In this document: positions 1 through 8,761 of the stretch, one piece after another
How the letters are laid out: every line of letters begins with the position of its first letter
Position numbering within the stretch: the stretch's first letter is position 1
Source: Bryobacterales bacterium
Lineage (GTDB): Bacteria > Acidobacteriota > Terriglobia > Bryobacterales > Bryobacteraceae
Assembly (NCBI GenBank): GCA_020851555.1
Contig: JADZCM010000036.1
Span: 1 to 43,434, forward strand
Direction of reading: 5' to 3'
DNA: 43,434 nucleotides
Position numbers and translations under genes: made by a program
Notes under the pieces: model-generated
Database searches by the model: none
What the model was told of the DNA's origin: nothing
What the model saw: only the letters and a program-made list of their open reading frames with translations

Positions 1-31
1 GTTGTTCGAGTACGGCCAAGGATTCAGACAT
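1..31 (-). CDS. 5' end of an unidentified leftward gene (partial)
   Basis: Only the first ten codons are in the window, reading MSESLAVLEQ from an ATG at 31. The call rests on a perfect GGAGG (39-43 on the complement) seven bases before that ATG, and on the open frame continuing to the edge. The gene is divergent from the ABC exporter at 188. Its leader holds an inverted repeat and a terminator-like hairpin, listed separately. Ten residues are too few to name a product. Confidence 0.45.
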   Translation of the reverse strand, partial: MSESLAVLEQ

Positions 32-47
32 GACTGTGCCTCCATTC

Positions 48-67
48 CTAACGTATCACTACGTAAG
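48..67. promoter_or_regulatory. Inverted repeat, candidate operator
   Basis: Arms CTAACGTA (48-55) and TACGTAAG (60-67) are inverted with one mismatch and a 4-bp spacer. The repeat lies just upstream of the ribosome site of the leftward partial gene, where a repressor or dimeric activator could bind. No regulator gene is adjacent within the window. It may be chance. Confidence 0.3.
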
Positions 68-79
68 GATTCATGCTAC

Positions 80-131
80 AAAAAAAGAACGCGGCGAAGC
101 GCTACAGTTTTGTCGCACGCCCGCCGCGTTC
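80..131 (-). terminator. Intrinsic terminator/attenuator-like hairpin, leftward
   Basis: A 10-bp perfect stem pairs 87-96 with 122-131 across a 25-nt loop. Read leftward, it is followed by seven T (complement of 80-86), the layout of a rho-independent terminator. No leftward gene lies upstream, because the ABC gene at 188 runs the other way. If used, it would therefore end transcription inside the leader of the leftward partial gene, or stop antisense transcription. Confidence 0.45.
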
Positions 132-187
132 CATAAACCCCGCGCCGAAACAGTACACTGATAAAAGAGCCCCCCCTCGCAGCCGGC

Positions 188-1099
188 ATGATTTCCGTCG
201 AGAGCGTCACTCACAACTACAACGGGAGAATCGCCCTCTCCGCGGTCAGCTTCCGTGTGCGCGAAGGAGAGATCTACGGCCTGCTTGGCCCGAACGGCAG
301 CGGGAAGTCTACGCTGTTCCGCATCCTGTCGACCATGATGTCTCCGTCGGCCGGGCGCGCAACGGTCGCCGGCTTCGACGTGGCGGCCGAACCCCGAGAG
401 GTCCGGCGGCGGGCCGGGGTGGTCTTTCAATCACAGAGCCTGGACCGCAAGCTCACGGTCGAGGAGAACCTGAGGGCGCAGGGCCGCCTGTTCGGCATGG
501 CCGGCGTGCGGCTGAGCGATCGCACGCGGGAAGTCCTTGCGCGGCTGGGGCTCACCGGGAGGCGCGGCGATCTGGTCGAGTCGCTCTCCGGCGGCCTGCG
601 CCGCAGAGTTGAGGTCGCCAAAGCTCTCCTGCACGAGCCTCGGGTGCTGCTCATGGACGAGCCCTCCACGGGACTCGATCCGGGCGCCCGGCGCGACTTG
701 TGGCAGCACATCGAGGACCTGCGAACCGGCAGCGGCGTCACGGTTCTGCTGACCTCGCACATATTGGACGAGGCGGAGCGCTGTGACCGGCTCCTGCTGC
801 TGCACCGGGGCGCGGCGGTGGCCGAGGGCGCACCGGCGGAACTGAAAGCCCGAATCGGCGGAGACGTGGTGGTCCTGGAGGTGGCCGACCCGCCAACCCT
901 GCAAGATCAACTGGCGCTGCGCTTCGGCGTCGCCCCGAAGGTGGTGGAGGGCGCCCTGCGCGTGGAGATCGCCGACGGCCACCGCTTTATCGCGGAGGCG
1001 GTGGAGGCCTTTCCCGGGGTGGTCCGTTCGGTGTCGCTGCACAAGCCCACGCTGGAAGACGTGTTCCTGGACGAAACGGGGGCCTCCATCCACCTATGA
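188..1099 (+). CDS. ABC-2 type exporter, ATP-binding subunit
   Basis: This is the ATPase of an ABC-2 family exporter of the DrrA/CcmA type, which would power export of a small molecule, lipid or glycan by the permease encoded next. The ATP site is complete: Walker A GPNGSGKS near residue 35, signature LSGG followed by LRRRVEVAKAL, and Walker B LLMDEPSTGLDP with the catalytic Glu and a following H-loop (LLTSH). At 303 residues it is the usual length, with the C-terminal extension typical of DrrA-like proteins. The ATG at 188 begins directly in the nucleotide-binding fold (MISVESVTHNY). Its stop overlaps the permease start by 4 bp (ATGA), so the two are translationally coupled. The substrate cannot be told from sequence. 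Confidence 0.9.
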   Translation: MISVESVTHNYNGRIALSAVSFRVREGEIYGLLGPNGSGKSTLFRILSTMMSPSAGRATVAGFDVAAEPREVRRRAGVVFQSQSLDRKLTVEENLRAQGRLFGMAGVRLSDRTREVLARLGLTGRRGDLVESLSGGLRRRVEVAKALLHEPRVLLMDEPSTGLDPGARRDLWQHIEDLRTGSGVTVLLTSHILDEAERCDRLLLLHRGAAVAEGAPAELKARIGGDVVVLEVADPPTLQDQLALRFGVAPKVVEGALRVEIADGHRFIAEAVEAFPGVVRSVSLHKPTLEDVFLDETGASIHL

Positions 1100-1842
1100 G
1101 GCAGTTCTGGCTTCCGGTCGCGACATTGTGGCAGCGCGAACTCCTCAGGTTCTGGAGGGAGAAAGCCCGTGTGCTTGGCTTCGTCGGCTCTCCGCTGGTC
1201 TTCTGGATGATCCTCGGCAGCGGCTTCGGCAACCTGGCCTTCTTCTTCCCCGGAGCCCTGACGCTGACGGTGATGTTCTCGGCGGTCTTCTCCACCATGT
1301 CCCTGATCGAAGACCGGCGCGAGGGGTTCCTGCTTTCCATGCTGGTATCGCCCGCGCCCCGCGTATCCATGGTGCTCGGCAAGACGCTGGGCTCGGCCAC
1401 CCTGGCCTGGGTGCAGGGAATCATCTTCATGGGTTTCGGGCCGCTGACCGGCGTCTGGCTCTCTCCGGCGGTCCTGCTTCAGGCGGTGGGCGTGGTGTTT
1501 TTGATCTCGCTCACCTTCACCGCGATGGGGTTTCTGATCGCCTGGCACATGGAGTCGTCGCAGGGCTTTCACGCCGTGATGAACCTGGTGCTGTTCCCGC
1601 TCTGGATGCTCTCCGGGTCGCTGTTCACGGCCGGGCAGGCGCACGGCTGGGTCCGCGCCGTGATGAGAGTGAACCCGCTGGCCTACGCGCAGGCTTCACT
1701 CCAACACCTGCTCAATCCCGGCGGGGCGGCGGGAATGCCGGGGCTGCGGATGAGCCTGACGGTCACGGCCCTGTGCGCCGCGGCCCTGCTGGCGGCCTCC
1801 AGCCTCACCGCCGGCCGCAGACAGCGCGCCAGCGCGGCGTAG
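1096..1842 (+). CDS. ABC-2 type exporter, permease subunit
   Basis: This is a 248-residue membrane protein with about six hydrophobic segments, the usual build of an ABC-2 (DrrB/NodJ-like) permease. A cytoplasmic N-terminal stretch (MRQFWLPVATLWQRELLRFWRE) precedes the first membrane span. The central region, with SLIEDRREGFLLSMLVSPAPR between spans, is characteristic of the family. It starts inside the stop of the ATPase gene (ATGA at 1096), which makes it that protein's partner. The 138 bp after its stop, up to the convergent hydrolase gene, holds no gene I can support. Confidence 0.88.
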   Translation: MRQFWLPVATLWQRELLRFWREKARVLGFVGSPLVFWMILGSGFGNLAFFFPGALTLTVMFSAVFSTMSLIEDRREGFLLSMLVSPAPRVSMVLGKTLGSATLAWVQGIIFMGFGPLTGVWLSPAVLLQAVGVVFLISLTFTAMGFLIAWHMESSQGFHAVMNLVLFPLWMLSGSLFTAGQAHGWVRAVMRVNPLAYAQASLQHLLNPGGAAGMPGLRMSLTVTALCAAALLAASSLTAGRRQRASAA

Positions 1843-1980
1843 CCGGCCACGGGATCGCCCGCACCGCGCCGTTCAGCATCTCGCGGTCAACCATGCGCAT
1901 CCACGCCAAGCCCGGCGCTCGCGGTTCGCGGCGGTTCTCCGCCATCAGGAGGAGTATGGCCGTGGCCAAGGCGGGATCTC

Positions 1981-2862
1981 TTATCTCGTCAACAAGCCTC
2001 TGACGCGCAGCCAGTTTGCCAGCAACTTCGGCCACTCCGCCAGGGCGGGATCTTGCAGCGCCAGCCCGACTCCATGGGGTCCCTTTTCGAAGATGTGCAT
2101 CTCGGCGGGCACGCCGGCCTTGCGCAAGGCCAGGTAGAAGGCCACGCTGTTTTCCGGCGGCACGCCGGTGTCGGCGTTGGTGTGGAACAGAAACGTGGGT
2201 GGAGTGTCGGCCGTGACCCGCAACTCGTTGGAGAGATCTTCGAGGAGTTTGGGATCGGGATCGTCGCCGAGCAGGCTCTTGGCGGACCCCTTGTGGGTGT
2301 AAGCGGCGGTGAATGTGATCACGGGGTAGCCCAGGATCAGGAAGTCCGGGCGGCTGCTCACGCGGTCTATGGGGTCGGCGGCGGCCGGATCCCCGGCGTC
2401 GAAATGCGTACCCGCCGTGGAGGTGAGATGCCCCCCTGCCGAGAAGCCCATCATCCCGATTCGATCCGGCGACACGCCGAACTCCTTGGCCCGCGCCCGC
2501 ACGGTGCGTATGGCCCGCTGCGCGTCGCCCAGTTCGATGGGGTGGCGATACCGCGGCCCCAGCCGGTACCTGAGGACGAAGGCCGTGACGCCCAGGGCGT
2601 TCAGGTAATTCGCCACCTGCCGGCCCTCATGATTGGAGGCCAGTCCCACGTAGCCGCCGCCGGGTGCGACGACCACGGCTGCGCCCGCTGTCTGCTTCCC
2701 GTAAGCGGGGTAGTGGGTGATGGCCGGCCGGTCCCGATCCTCGGCGCCCACAGCGCCCGGAGCGCCGCCATCCCACAGCAGGATCATCTGCGGCTCGCCG
2801 GTCTGCCCGATTGCGGCGGCTGCTCCAGCCGCCAGAAGCACGAACACGCGAAGTACTCTCAT
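1981..2862 (-). CDS. Secreted alpha/beta hydrolase, esterase-like
   Basis: This is a 293-residue alpha/beta-hydrolase of the BD-FAE/acetyl-esterase type. I placed the start at 2862 because it gives a clean signal peptide (MRVLRVFVLLAAGAAAAIGQ). Farther-upstream starts give a proline/arginine-rich stretch that overlaps hspR. Visible motifs are the oxyanion-hole APGGGY near residue 67, the nucleophile elbow GFSAGG with Ser141, an acid in HTNADTG and a catalytic His in GPHG. Members of this family deacylate plant-polymer sugars or other esters outside the cytoplasm. It sits 56 bp behind hspR in the same direction and may be read from the dnaK promoter, or may have its own. The natural substrate is unknown. 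Confidence 0.82.
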   Translation of the reverse strand: MRVLRVFVLLAAGAAAAIGQTGEPQMILLWDGGAPGAVGAEDRDRPAITHYPAYGKQTAGAAVVVAPGGGYVGLASNHEGRQVANYLNALGVTAFVLRYRLGPRYRHPIELGDAQRAIRTVRARAKEFGVSPDRIGMMGFSAGGHLTSTAGTHFDAGDPAAADPIDRVSSRPDFLILGYPVITFTAAYTHKGSAKSLLGDDPDPKLLEDLSNELRVTADTPPTFLFHTNADTGVPPENSVAFYLALRKAGVPAEMHIFEKGPHGVGLALQDPALAEWPKLLANWLRVRGLLTR

Positions 2863-2918
2863 GGGGATTATGGATGTATGCTGTATCCGGCAGGGGGGCG
2901 AAGTCAAGCCGGTCCGGC

Positions 2919-3332
2919 CTACACCTTGGCGGGGCGCTTCCGGGTGACCTTCTCGGCTACCGCGGGGGTGAGACGCACCACGGGGATGAGCGAGGTCTCC
3001 GCGCGGTGCGGCTGCTGGCGCAACCGGAGGGACATCTCGCGATTGAGCGATTCCACGAACTCCTCGATCTGGCACTGCATGGCCGCCATCTTCTCGCGCA
3101 TGTTGAGGATGATCTCGACGCCCGCCAGGTTCACCCCCAGCTCACGCGTCAGTTGCAGGATCACTTCCAGGCGGTCCAGGTCGGCGTCCGTGTACAGGCG
3201 CGTATTCCCCTCGCTGCGGGACGGCTTCAGCAGACCCTCTCTCTCGTACAGGCGCAGGGTCTGCGGGTGGACTGCATAGCGTTCGGCGACGGCCGAGATC
3301 ATGTAAGCGGCTTTGGATTTAGTTTTTGCCAT
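2919..3332 (-). CDS. hspR: MerR-family heat-shock repressor HspR
   Basis: This is a 137-residue MerR-type regulator. Its N-terminal winged helix-turn-helix (AVAERYAVHPQTLRLYEREGLL, then PSRSEGNTRLYTDADLDRL) is followed by a short coiled-coil (VEIILNMREKMAAMQCQIEEF). There is no C-terminal ligand domain, as is typical of HspR. HspR represses dnaK operons at HAIR inverted repeats, using DnaK as co-repressor. It follows dnaJ by only 3 bp, so dnaK-dnaJ-hspR form an autoregulated unit. A degenerate HAIR-like site overlaps the dnaK promoter at 6540-6560. The C-terminal tail (RLTPAVAEKVTRKRPAKV) is basic. Confidence 0.9.
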   Translation of the reverse strand: MAKTKSKAAYMISAVAERYAVHPQTLRLYEREGLLKPSRSEGNTRLYTDADLDRLEVILQLTRELGVNLAGVEIILNMREKMAAMQCQIEEFVESLNREMSLRLRQQPHRAETSLIPVVRLTPAVAEKVTRKRPAKV

Positions 3333-3335
3333 GCG

Positions 3336-4490
3336 TTACACCTTGGACCAGATGTCCGCGCGCGGATCCTCTGTGTTCAGAGAGGCCAATTCCCGCAGCA
3401 GTTCCTTGGTCCTCTCATCGCGAACCGGTGGAGCCTCGACTATTACTTCCACGATCTGATCGCCACGCACGCCCTTCCGGGAGTTCATGACGCCCCGCTC
3501 CCGCAGGCGGAACTTCTGGCCGTTGTGAGTCCCCATGGGGATCTTCAGCAGCGCGCGTCCGTCAATGGTCGGCACTTCAATCTTGGCGCCCAAGCCAGCC
3601 TCGCTTACCGTGACGGGCACCCGGATCAGGATGTCGTCGCCATGACGGTGGAAGAACGCGTGGGGCTCCACGCGCACGTTGATGTACAGGTCGCCCGCGG
3701 CGGCGCCCATGGTTCCGGCATTGCCTTTACCCGGCACCCGCAGCCGGGCCCCGCTCTGGACCCCGGCGGGGATGCGTACCTCCACGGTCTCGGTGCGCGA
3801 TACCCGGCCTTCCCCGTGGCATCCCTGGCACGCATTCTTGAGCCGGCCCTGCCCCCCGCATTTCGGGCAGGTCAGGCTGAATCGCATGGCCCCGGCGGCC
3901 TGGGTGACGCTCCCGCTGCCCTTGCACTCCGGGCATACGGTTGTCTGGCCGCCCTGCCGGCCGGAGCCGCCGCAGACGCCGCAACTTTCGAAATGATTGA
4001 CCGAAAGGGGGACCTGGGCGCCCCGGATGGCCTGCCAGAAGTCGATCGTGACGGCGTACTCCAGGTCGGCGCCCCGCTCCGGCTGAGCAGCGTGCTCGGC
4101 CCGCTGGCCGCCGAAAAACTGGCTGAAGACGTCCCGGAAGCCGCCGGAGGCGCCGGCCTGCGCCCGGCCGCCTCCCGTCGCCTGGCTGAAGAAGTCCGTG
4201 AAATCGAAGCCGCCGAATCCCATCCCCGGTCCCTGCTGAGGACCTTCGGCTCCGGGCGGGACCCCGGCTGCCGAGTAGAAGCCGTACTGGTCGTACATCT
4301 GCTTCTTCTTGGTGTCGCTCAACACATCGTAGGCTTCCTGGATCTTCTTGAACCGTTCCTCGGCGGACTTGTCGCCCGGGTTGACATCCGGATGGTACTT
4401 CCGGGCGAGCCTCCGGTAGGCCTTCCGGATCTCTTCGGCCTTGGCCTTCCGGGACAGCCCCAATATGTCGTAGTAGTCCGGGCTCGCCAT
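3336..4490 (-). CDS. dnaJ: Chaperone DnaJ (Hsp40)
   Basis: This 384-residue protein is a full-length type I J-protein, the co-chaperone that stimulates DnaK ATPase and delivers unfolded clients. The J domain carries the HPD triad at residues 33-35. A Gly/Phe-rich region ([13 protein letters not shown]) follows. The zinc-finger region has four CxxCxGxG repeats ([32 protein letters not shown]), then the C-terminal substrate-binding domains. Four intact repeats separate it from CbpA-type proteins. It lies 70 bp after dnaK, with a strong hairpin between, and 3 bp before hspR. No grpE is in the window. Confidence 0.95.
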   Translation of the reverse strand: MASPDYYDILGLSRKAKAEEIRKAYRRLARKYHPDVNPGDKSAEERFKKIQEAYDVLSDTKKKQMYDQYGFYSAAGVPPGAEGPQQGPGMGFGGFDFTDFFSQATGGGRAQAGASGGFRDVFSQFFGGQRAEHAAQPERGADLEYAVTIDFWQAIRGAQVPLSVNHFESCGVCGGSGRQGGQTTVCPECKGSGSVTQAAGAMRFSLTCPKCGGQGRLKNACQGCHGEGRVSRTETVEVRIPAGVQSGARLRVPGKGNAGTMGAAAGDLYINVRVEPHAFFHRHGDDILIRVPVTVSEAGLGAKIEVPTIDGRALLKIPMGTHNGQKFRLRERGVMNSRKGVRGDQIVEVIVEAPPVRDERTKELLRELASLNTEDPRADIWSKV

Positions 4491-4516
4491 CGTAGAACGC
4501 TCTGCGCTTTCAACAT

Positions 4517-4549
4517 GCGGCCCGCGGGCGCCTGCCGGCCGCGGGCCGC
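4517..4549 (-). other. dnaK-dnaJ intercistronic hairpin
   Basis: An 11-bp perfect GC-rich stem pairs 4517-4527 with 4539-4549 across an 11-nt loop. No T-run follows in the leftward direction, so it is not a standard intrinsic terminator. Between dnaK and dnaJ such a hairpin could protect the 3' end of a processed dnaK message, or reduce transcription into dnaJ-hspR, giving more DnaK than DnaJ. The stem is seen; the role is inferred. Confidence 0.5.
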
Positions 4550-4560
4550 GAAGTCACATC

Positions 4561-6477
4561 CTAGTTCTTCTTGTCGTCCACATCCACAAACTCCGCATCC
4601 ACAACGTTGTCTTTGGGTGGCTCCTGCTTCGGCGGCTCCTGCTGGGCCTGGCCGGCGCCCGGGCCTCCGGGCTGCTGCGCGGTCGCGCGATACATCGCCT
4701 CCGCCAGTTTGTGGCTGGCCTGCGTCAGCTTGTCGGCGGCGGAGTTGATGCGCTCGGCTGGACCCGACTGTATGGCGCTCCTGGTCTCGGCCAGAGCGGC
4801 CTCGATGTCCTTGACGTCGCTCTCGCTGATCTTGTCCCGGTGCTCCTTGAGCGTCTTCTCGACGTTGTAGACCATGGAGTCGGCGCGGTTGCGAGCCTCC
4901 ACCTCCTCCTTGCGCTTGCGGTCGTCGGCGGCATGCGACTCGGCGTCCTTGGCCATCTTGTCCACTTCGTCCTTGCTCAGGCCGGAAGAAGACGAGATGG
5001 TGATCTTCTGCTCGTTGCTGGTGGCGCGGTCCTTGGCGCTCACGTTCAGGATGCCGTTGGCGTCGATGTCGAAGGTCACCTCGATCTGAGGAATGCCGCG
5101 CGGCGCGGGCGGGATTCCCACCAGTTGGAACACCCCCAGCAGGCGGTTGTCCTGGGCCATGGCGCGCTCGCCCTGGAATACCTTGATCTCCACCGAGGTC
5201 TGGCTGTCGGAGGCCGTGGAGAAGACCTCGCTCTTGCGGGTCGGAATGGTGGTGTTGCGGTCGATCAGCTTGGTGAAGACGCCGCCCAGGGTCTCGATAC
5301 CGAGCGACAGCGGCGTGACGTCCAGGAGCACCACGTCCTTCACTTCCCCGCCCAGGACTCCGCCCTGCACCGCCGCTCCGACGGCCACGACCTCGTCCGG
5401 GTTCACGCCCTTGTGCGGCTCCTTGTTGAACAGGTCGCGGACAATCTGCTGCACGCGGGGAATACGTGTCGACCCGCCCACCAGCACGACCTCGTCTATC
5501 TGGGAGGGGTTGAGGCCGGCGTCGGCCAGCGCCTGCTTGCAGGGCGCCACGCTGCGCGTCAGGATGTCCTCCACCATCTGCTCGAAACGGGCTCGGGTCA
5601 GTTTCATCACCAGGTGCTTCGGCCCGCTCGCGTCGGCCGTGATGAAAGGCAGATTGATCTCGGTTTCCAGCAGCGTCGACAGCTCGATCTTGGCCTTCTC
5701 GGCAGCCTCCTTCAGGCGCTGGAGCGCCATCTGGTCCTTGGCCAGGTCGATGCCGTTCTCCCGCTTGAATTCGCCCACGATCCAGTCGATGATGCGCTGG
5801 TCGATGTTGTCTCCTCCGAGGTGCGTGTCGCCGTTGGTAGACTTGACCTCCACGACCCCCTCGCCCACCTCCAGAATGGAAATGTCGAAGGTGCCGCCGC
5901 CGAAGTCGTAGACCGCGATGGTCTCATCCTTCTTCCGGTCGAGCCCGTAAGCCAAAGCCGCCGCGGTCGGCTCGTTGATGATTCGCATCACCTCCAGACC
6001 GGCGATCTTGCCCGCGTCCTTGGTTGCCTGGCGTTGTGAATCGTTGAAATAGGCCGGCACCGTGATCACGGCCTTGGTGACCTTCTGCCCGAGGTAGGCT
6101 TCGGCCGCCTCTTTCAGTTTGTTCAGGATCATGGCCGAGATCTCGGGCGGCGAGTACTTCTTGCCCGAAATGTCCACCCGGACATCATCGCCGGCGCCCA
6201 CCACCACGCGGTAGGGCACCATCTTCATCTCTTCGCTGACCTCGTTGATCCTGCGGCCCATAAACCGCTTGATCGAGTAGACCGTGTTCTCGGGATTCGT
6301 CACCGCCTGACGCTTGGCGACCTGGCCGACCAGCCGTTCGCCGCTACGCGCGAAGGCCACAACGGAGGGAGTGGTGCGGGCGCCCTCCTGGTTGGGGATG
6401 ACTACGGGCTGTCCACCCTCCATCACCGCCACGGCCGAATTGGTCGTCCCCAGGTCTATCCCAATGATTTTGCTCAT
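4561..6477 (-). CDS. dnaK: Chaperone DnaK (Hsp70)
   Basis: This 638-residue protein is a full-length Hsp70, which folds and holds clients in the cytoplasm with DnaJ and GrpE. The phosphate-binding loop [13 protein letters not shown] is at the N terminus. [12 protein letters not shown] and [12 protein letters not shown] complete the nucleotide-binding domain. The hydrophobic linker ([15 protein letters not shown]) leads to the substrate-binding domain. The tail is Gln/Pro-rich and ends in an acidic [11 protein letters not shown] motif, as in other bacterial DnaK. The start at 6477 has an AGGAGG about 11 bases upstream. It is the first gene of the chaperone operon. Its promoter lies partly inside the end of the recombinase gene. 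Confidence 0.98.
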   Translation of the reverse strand: MSKIIGIDLGTTNSAVAVMEGGQPVVIPNQEGARTTPSVVAFARSGERLVGQVAKRQAVTNPENTVYSIKRFMGRRINEVSEEMKMVPYRVVVGAGDDVRVDISGKKYSPPEISAMILNKLKEAAEAYLGQKVTKAVITVPAYFNDSQRQATKDAGKIAGLEVMRIINEPTAAALAYGLDRKKDETIAVYDFGGGTFDISILEVGEGVVEVKSTNGDTHLGGDNIDQRIIDWIVGEFKRENGIDLAKDQMALQRLKEAAEKAKIELSTLLETEINLPFITADASGPKHLVMKLTRARFEQMVEDILTRSVAPCKQALADAGLNPSQIDEVVLVGGSTRIPRVQQIVRDLFNKEPHKGVNPDEVVAVGAAVQGGVLGGEVKDVVLLDVTPLSLGIETLGGVFTKLIDRNTTIPTRKSEVFSTASDSQTSVEIKVFQGERAMAQDNRLLGVFQLVGIPPAPRGIPQIEVTFDIDANGILNVSAKDRATSNEQKITISSSSGLSKDEVDKMAKDAESHAADDRKRKEEVEARNRADSMVYNVEKTLKEHRDKISESDVKDIEAALAETRSAIQSGPAERINSAADKLTQASHKLAEAMYRATAQQPGGPGAGQAQQEPPKQEPPKDNVVDAEFVDVDDKKN

Positions 6478-6530
6478 CGCTTTGGCAACCTCCTGAATGC
6501 GTGCCGGGCTATATCCCTTAGCACAACTCC

Positions 6531-6560
6531 ATTATCAATGCTTAGTGGACTGTTGTCAAG
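6531..6560 (-). promoter_or_regulatory. dnaK operon promoter with HAIR-like HspR operator
   Basis: Read leftward, TTGACA (6559-6554), 17 bp and GATAAT (6536-6531) form a near-consensus sigma70-type promoter, placing the start of transcription about 46 nt before dnaK. Overlapping the -35 is CTTGACA-N7-ACTAAGC (6560-6540). It matches the HspR operator consensus CTTGAGT-N7-ACTCAAG at 9 of 14 positions with the exact 7-bp spacing. With hspR in the operon, autorepression by blocking the -35 is the likely mode. The -35 also overlaps the stop codon of the recombinase gene. Confidence 0.65.
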
Positions 6561-7461
6561 CCTTGGGGTGAGATTTGTCGTAAACACGCATGAGGTCTTC
6601 AAGCGACACCTTCGTGTACTGCTGCGTCGTAGAAAGCCGGGCATGCCCCAGAAGCTCTTGAATTGAACGGAGATCGGCGCCGTCGCTCAGCAGGTGCGTG
6701 GCGTAGGCGTGACGAAAGCTGTGGGGGTGAATCGAGGAGTCGCCCGCCAGCAGCGTCGCGTAATGCTTGGCGATGCTGCGTACCGACCGGTCCGACAGGC
6801 GGGAACCGCGGTGGTTCAGGAAGACCGCCTTCTCTCCAGGAAGCGGCTTCCGCTGTTGCAGATAGCGTTCCAGCGCGGCGGCGGCCTTGGAGGGAAACGG
6901 CACCTGCCGCTGCTTGCGCCCTTTGCCGCTCACCCTCAGCCAGTGCTCGGCGAAGTCGATGTCCTCCAGGTTGAGGCCGACCAGTTCGCTCACCCGCACG
7001 CCGCTGCCGTAGAGCAACTCCAGCAAAGCGATATCGCGGGCCAGTTGCGGGCGCTCCTGGCGCGTGGGAATGGCGTCCAGCAGGCTGTTGGCCTGCTCGG
7101 CGGTCATCACGCGCGGCAGTTTCCTGGGAGCCTTCGGAGTTGCCAGGAGGCGGGCGGTGTTGGCGGGGATGACTCCTTCCCGGACAAGGTATTTAAGAAA
7201 GGACCGCAGCGCCGCCAGTTTGCGGCGCAACGACACCGGACTCAGCTTCTGCTCGTACAGGTCCGCGAGCCAGCCTCGCAAGAGCAGCAAGTCGAAGTTC
7301 CCGCCGGCGCGGCCCGCGTAATCCAGGAACTGGCGCAGATCGGCCGCGTAGGCCCGCAGGGTGTTGCCGGAGACATTCTCACGGCGGCGGGAGTCCAGGA
7401 ACTGCGCCACGTGCTCCCGCAGCGGCCCGGCCTGCCCGGTGCCTGCTTCAGAGGCAGGCAT
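6556..7461 (-). CDS. Tyrosine recombinase XerC/XerD family
   Basis: This 301-residue protein is a Xer-type site-specific recombinase that resolves chromosome dimers at dif. It has an N-terminal SAM-like core-binding domain (residues ~14-105) and a catalytic domain with the full active site: R156, K180, H247, R250, H273 and nucleophile Y282. The length is normal for XerC/XerD, and a trmFO-xerC order is found in other bacteria, so XerC is the more likely assignment. The start at 7461 overlaps the end of trmFO by 14 bp, so translation is probably coupled. A phage integrase is less likely given the short N terminus and the housekeeping neighbours. Confidence 0.9.
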   Translation of the reverse strand: MPASEAGTGQAGPLREHVAQFLDSRRRENVSGNTLRAYAADLRQFLDYAGRAGGNFDLLLLRGWLADLYEQKLSPVSLRRKLAALRSFLKYLVREGVIPANTARLLATPKAPRKLPRVMTAEQANSLLDAIPTRQERPQLARDIALLELLYGSGVRVSELVGLNLEDIDFAEHWLRVSGKGRKQRQVPFPSKAAAALERYLQQRKPLPGEKAVFLNHRGSRLSDRSVRSIAKHYATLLAGDSSIHPHSFRHAYATHLLSDGADLRSIQELLGHARLSTTQQYTKVSLEDLMRVYDKSHPKA

Positions 7462-8761
7462 CCAGCGCCTCCAGCGCCCGGCGGCACTGCTCCGCCCTCC
7501 GCTGGCGTCTGTCGCGGCCCAGGCGCTGCCGCGTGGCCTCGTCCAGTGGAGGCAACAGGTCGAAGGTCATGTTCGCCGGCTGGTAGCCGGCCGGGTCGGC
7601 CCCGGACACATAGGCGCACAGCGAGCCCAGCGCGGTCGGTCTCGGGAACGGCCGGGGCTCGGCGCCGGCTGCGCGCGCCAAGGCGTGGCGGCCGGCCGCG
7701 AGGCCCGTGGCGATGGCCTCGACATATCCCTCCACGCCGCAGAGTTGGCCCGCGAAAAACATGCCCGGCTCCTTCCTCAACTCTAACGCCGGCGACAGCA
7801 GAGCGGGCGCGTTCAGGTACGTGTTGCGGTGCACCTGACCCAACCGCAGGAACTCGGCGCGCTCCAGGCCGGGGATCAGGCGCAGGATCCGCTCCTGGTC
7901 CGGGTAGCGCAGCGAATTCTGAAAGCCCACCAGGTTGTAGCTCGCGGCCCGGGCGTCCTCCTGCCGGAGTTGCACCGCCGCGTAGGGCCTGCGGCCGGTG
8001 CGCGGATCGATAAGCCCCACGGGCTTCATGGGACCGAAGCGCAGGGTGTCGCGGCCCCGGCGGGCCAGCACCTCGATGGGGAGACAGGCTTCGAAGTAAG
8101 GCGCGTCGCCGGGGATATGCGGCTCGTGCGGCCGTGCCTGTAGCAGCGCTTCCAGGAAGCTCTCGTACTGCTCGCGCGTGAGGGGGCAGTTCAGGTAGTC
8201 GCCGGTTGAGTCGATCGACTTGCCGTAACGGGAGGCGCGGAAAGCCACCGACAGGTCGACGGAGTCGGCCTCGACGATCGGGCTGATGCTGTCGTAGAAG
8301 TACAACCGGCCGGATCCGGTACGCCGGGCGATCTCGCCGGCGAGGGCGTCGCTGGTGAGCGGGCCAGTGGCGACCACGGCAACGCTCCGGGAGGGAAGAG
8401 AAAGCACCTCGCCGCGGCGGACCTCAATGGCGGGGTCCGAAGCAATCGCGCCGGTGACTGCCTGCGCGAATTTCGTCCGGTCCACGGCGAGCGCGTGTCC
8501 TCCCGGCACCCTGTTTTGGACGGCCAACTCGAGCAGCAGGCTGCCGGACCTTCGCAGTTCCTCCTTCAGAAGCCAGGGGGCGGTGAACTCCTGCTCGCTT
8601 TTGAGGGAGTTGCTGCACACCAGTTCCGCCAGCAAGTCTGTCTTGTGAGCAGCCGAGCAGCGCTCGGGCCGCATCTCGTGCAGGACGGCGCGCCCGCCGC
8701 CTCGGGCGATCTGCCAGGCAGCCTCCGCGCCGGCCAGGCCTCCTCCGATGACGTGGATCAC
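7448..8761 (-). CDS. trmFO: tRNA (uracil-54-C5)-methyltransferase, folate-dependent (TrmFO)
   Basis: This 437-residue flavoprotein makes ribothymidine at position 54 of tRNA, using methylene-tetrahydrofolate and reduced FAD. The FAD-binding GGGLAGAEAA is at the extreme N terminus. The family motif LVCSNSLKSE follows near residue 50. A second FAD contact is in GQLCGVEGYVEAIATGLAAG near residue 350. The length matches TrmFO (about 435-470) rather than the longer GidA/MnmG. Its ATG lies within the stop of the upstream membrane-protein gene (ATGA, 8758-8761), and its end overlaps xerC, so the genes form one tightly packed operon. Confidence 0.96.
   Translation of the reverse strand: MIHVIGGGLAGAEAAWQIARGGGRAVLHEMRPERCSAAHKTDLLAELVCSNSLKSEQEFTAPWLLKEELRRSGSLLLELAVQNRVPGGHALAVDRTKFAQAVTGAIASDPAIEVRRGEVLSLPSRSVAVVATGPLTSDALAGEIARRTGSGRLYFYDSISPIVEADSVDLSVAFRASRYGKSIDSTGDYLNCPLTREQYESFLEALLQARPHEPHIPGDAPYFEACLPIEVLARRGRDTLRFGPMKPVGLIDPRTGRRPYAAVQLRQEDARAASYNLVGFQNSLRYPDQERILRLIPGLERAEFLRLGQVHRNTYLNAPALLSPALELRKEPGMFFAGQLCGVEGYVEAIATGLAAGRHALARAAGAEPRPFPRPTALGSLCAYVSGADPAGYQPANMTFDLLPPLDEATRQRLGRDRRQRRAEQCRRALEALDACL

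Noticed and set aside
1805..2035. 76-codon leftward frame between the permease and hydrolase genes
   Set aside because: It overlaps the ends of both genes in other frames and lacks a ribosome site. The stretch LATAILLLMAENRREP is protein-like, so a small gene cannot be wholly excluded, but support is too weak.
2811..4748. Rightward open frame of 645 codons across dnaJ and hspR
   Set aside because: It is antisense to clear chaperone genes and has no recognisable motif or ribosome site.
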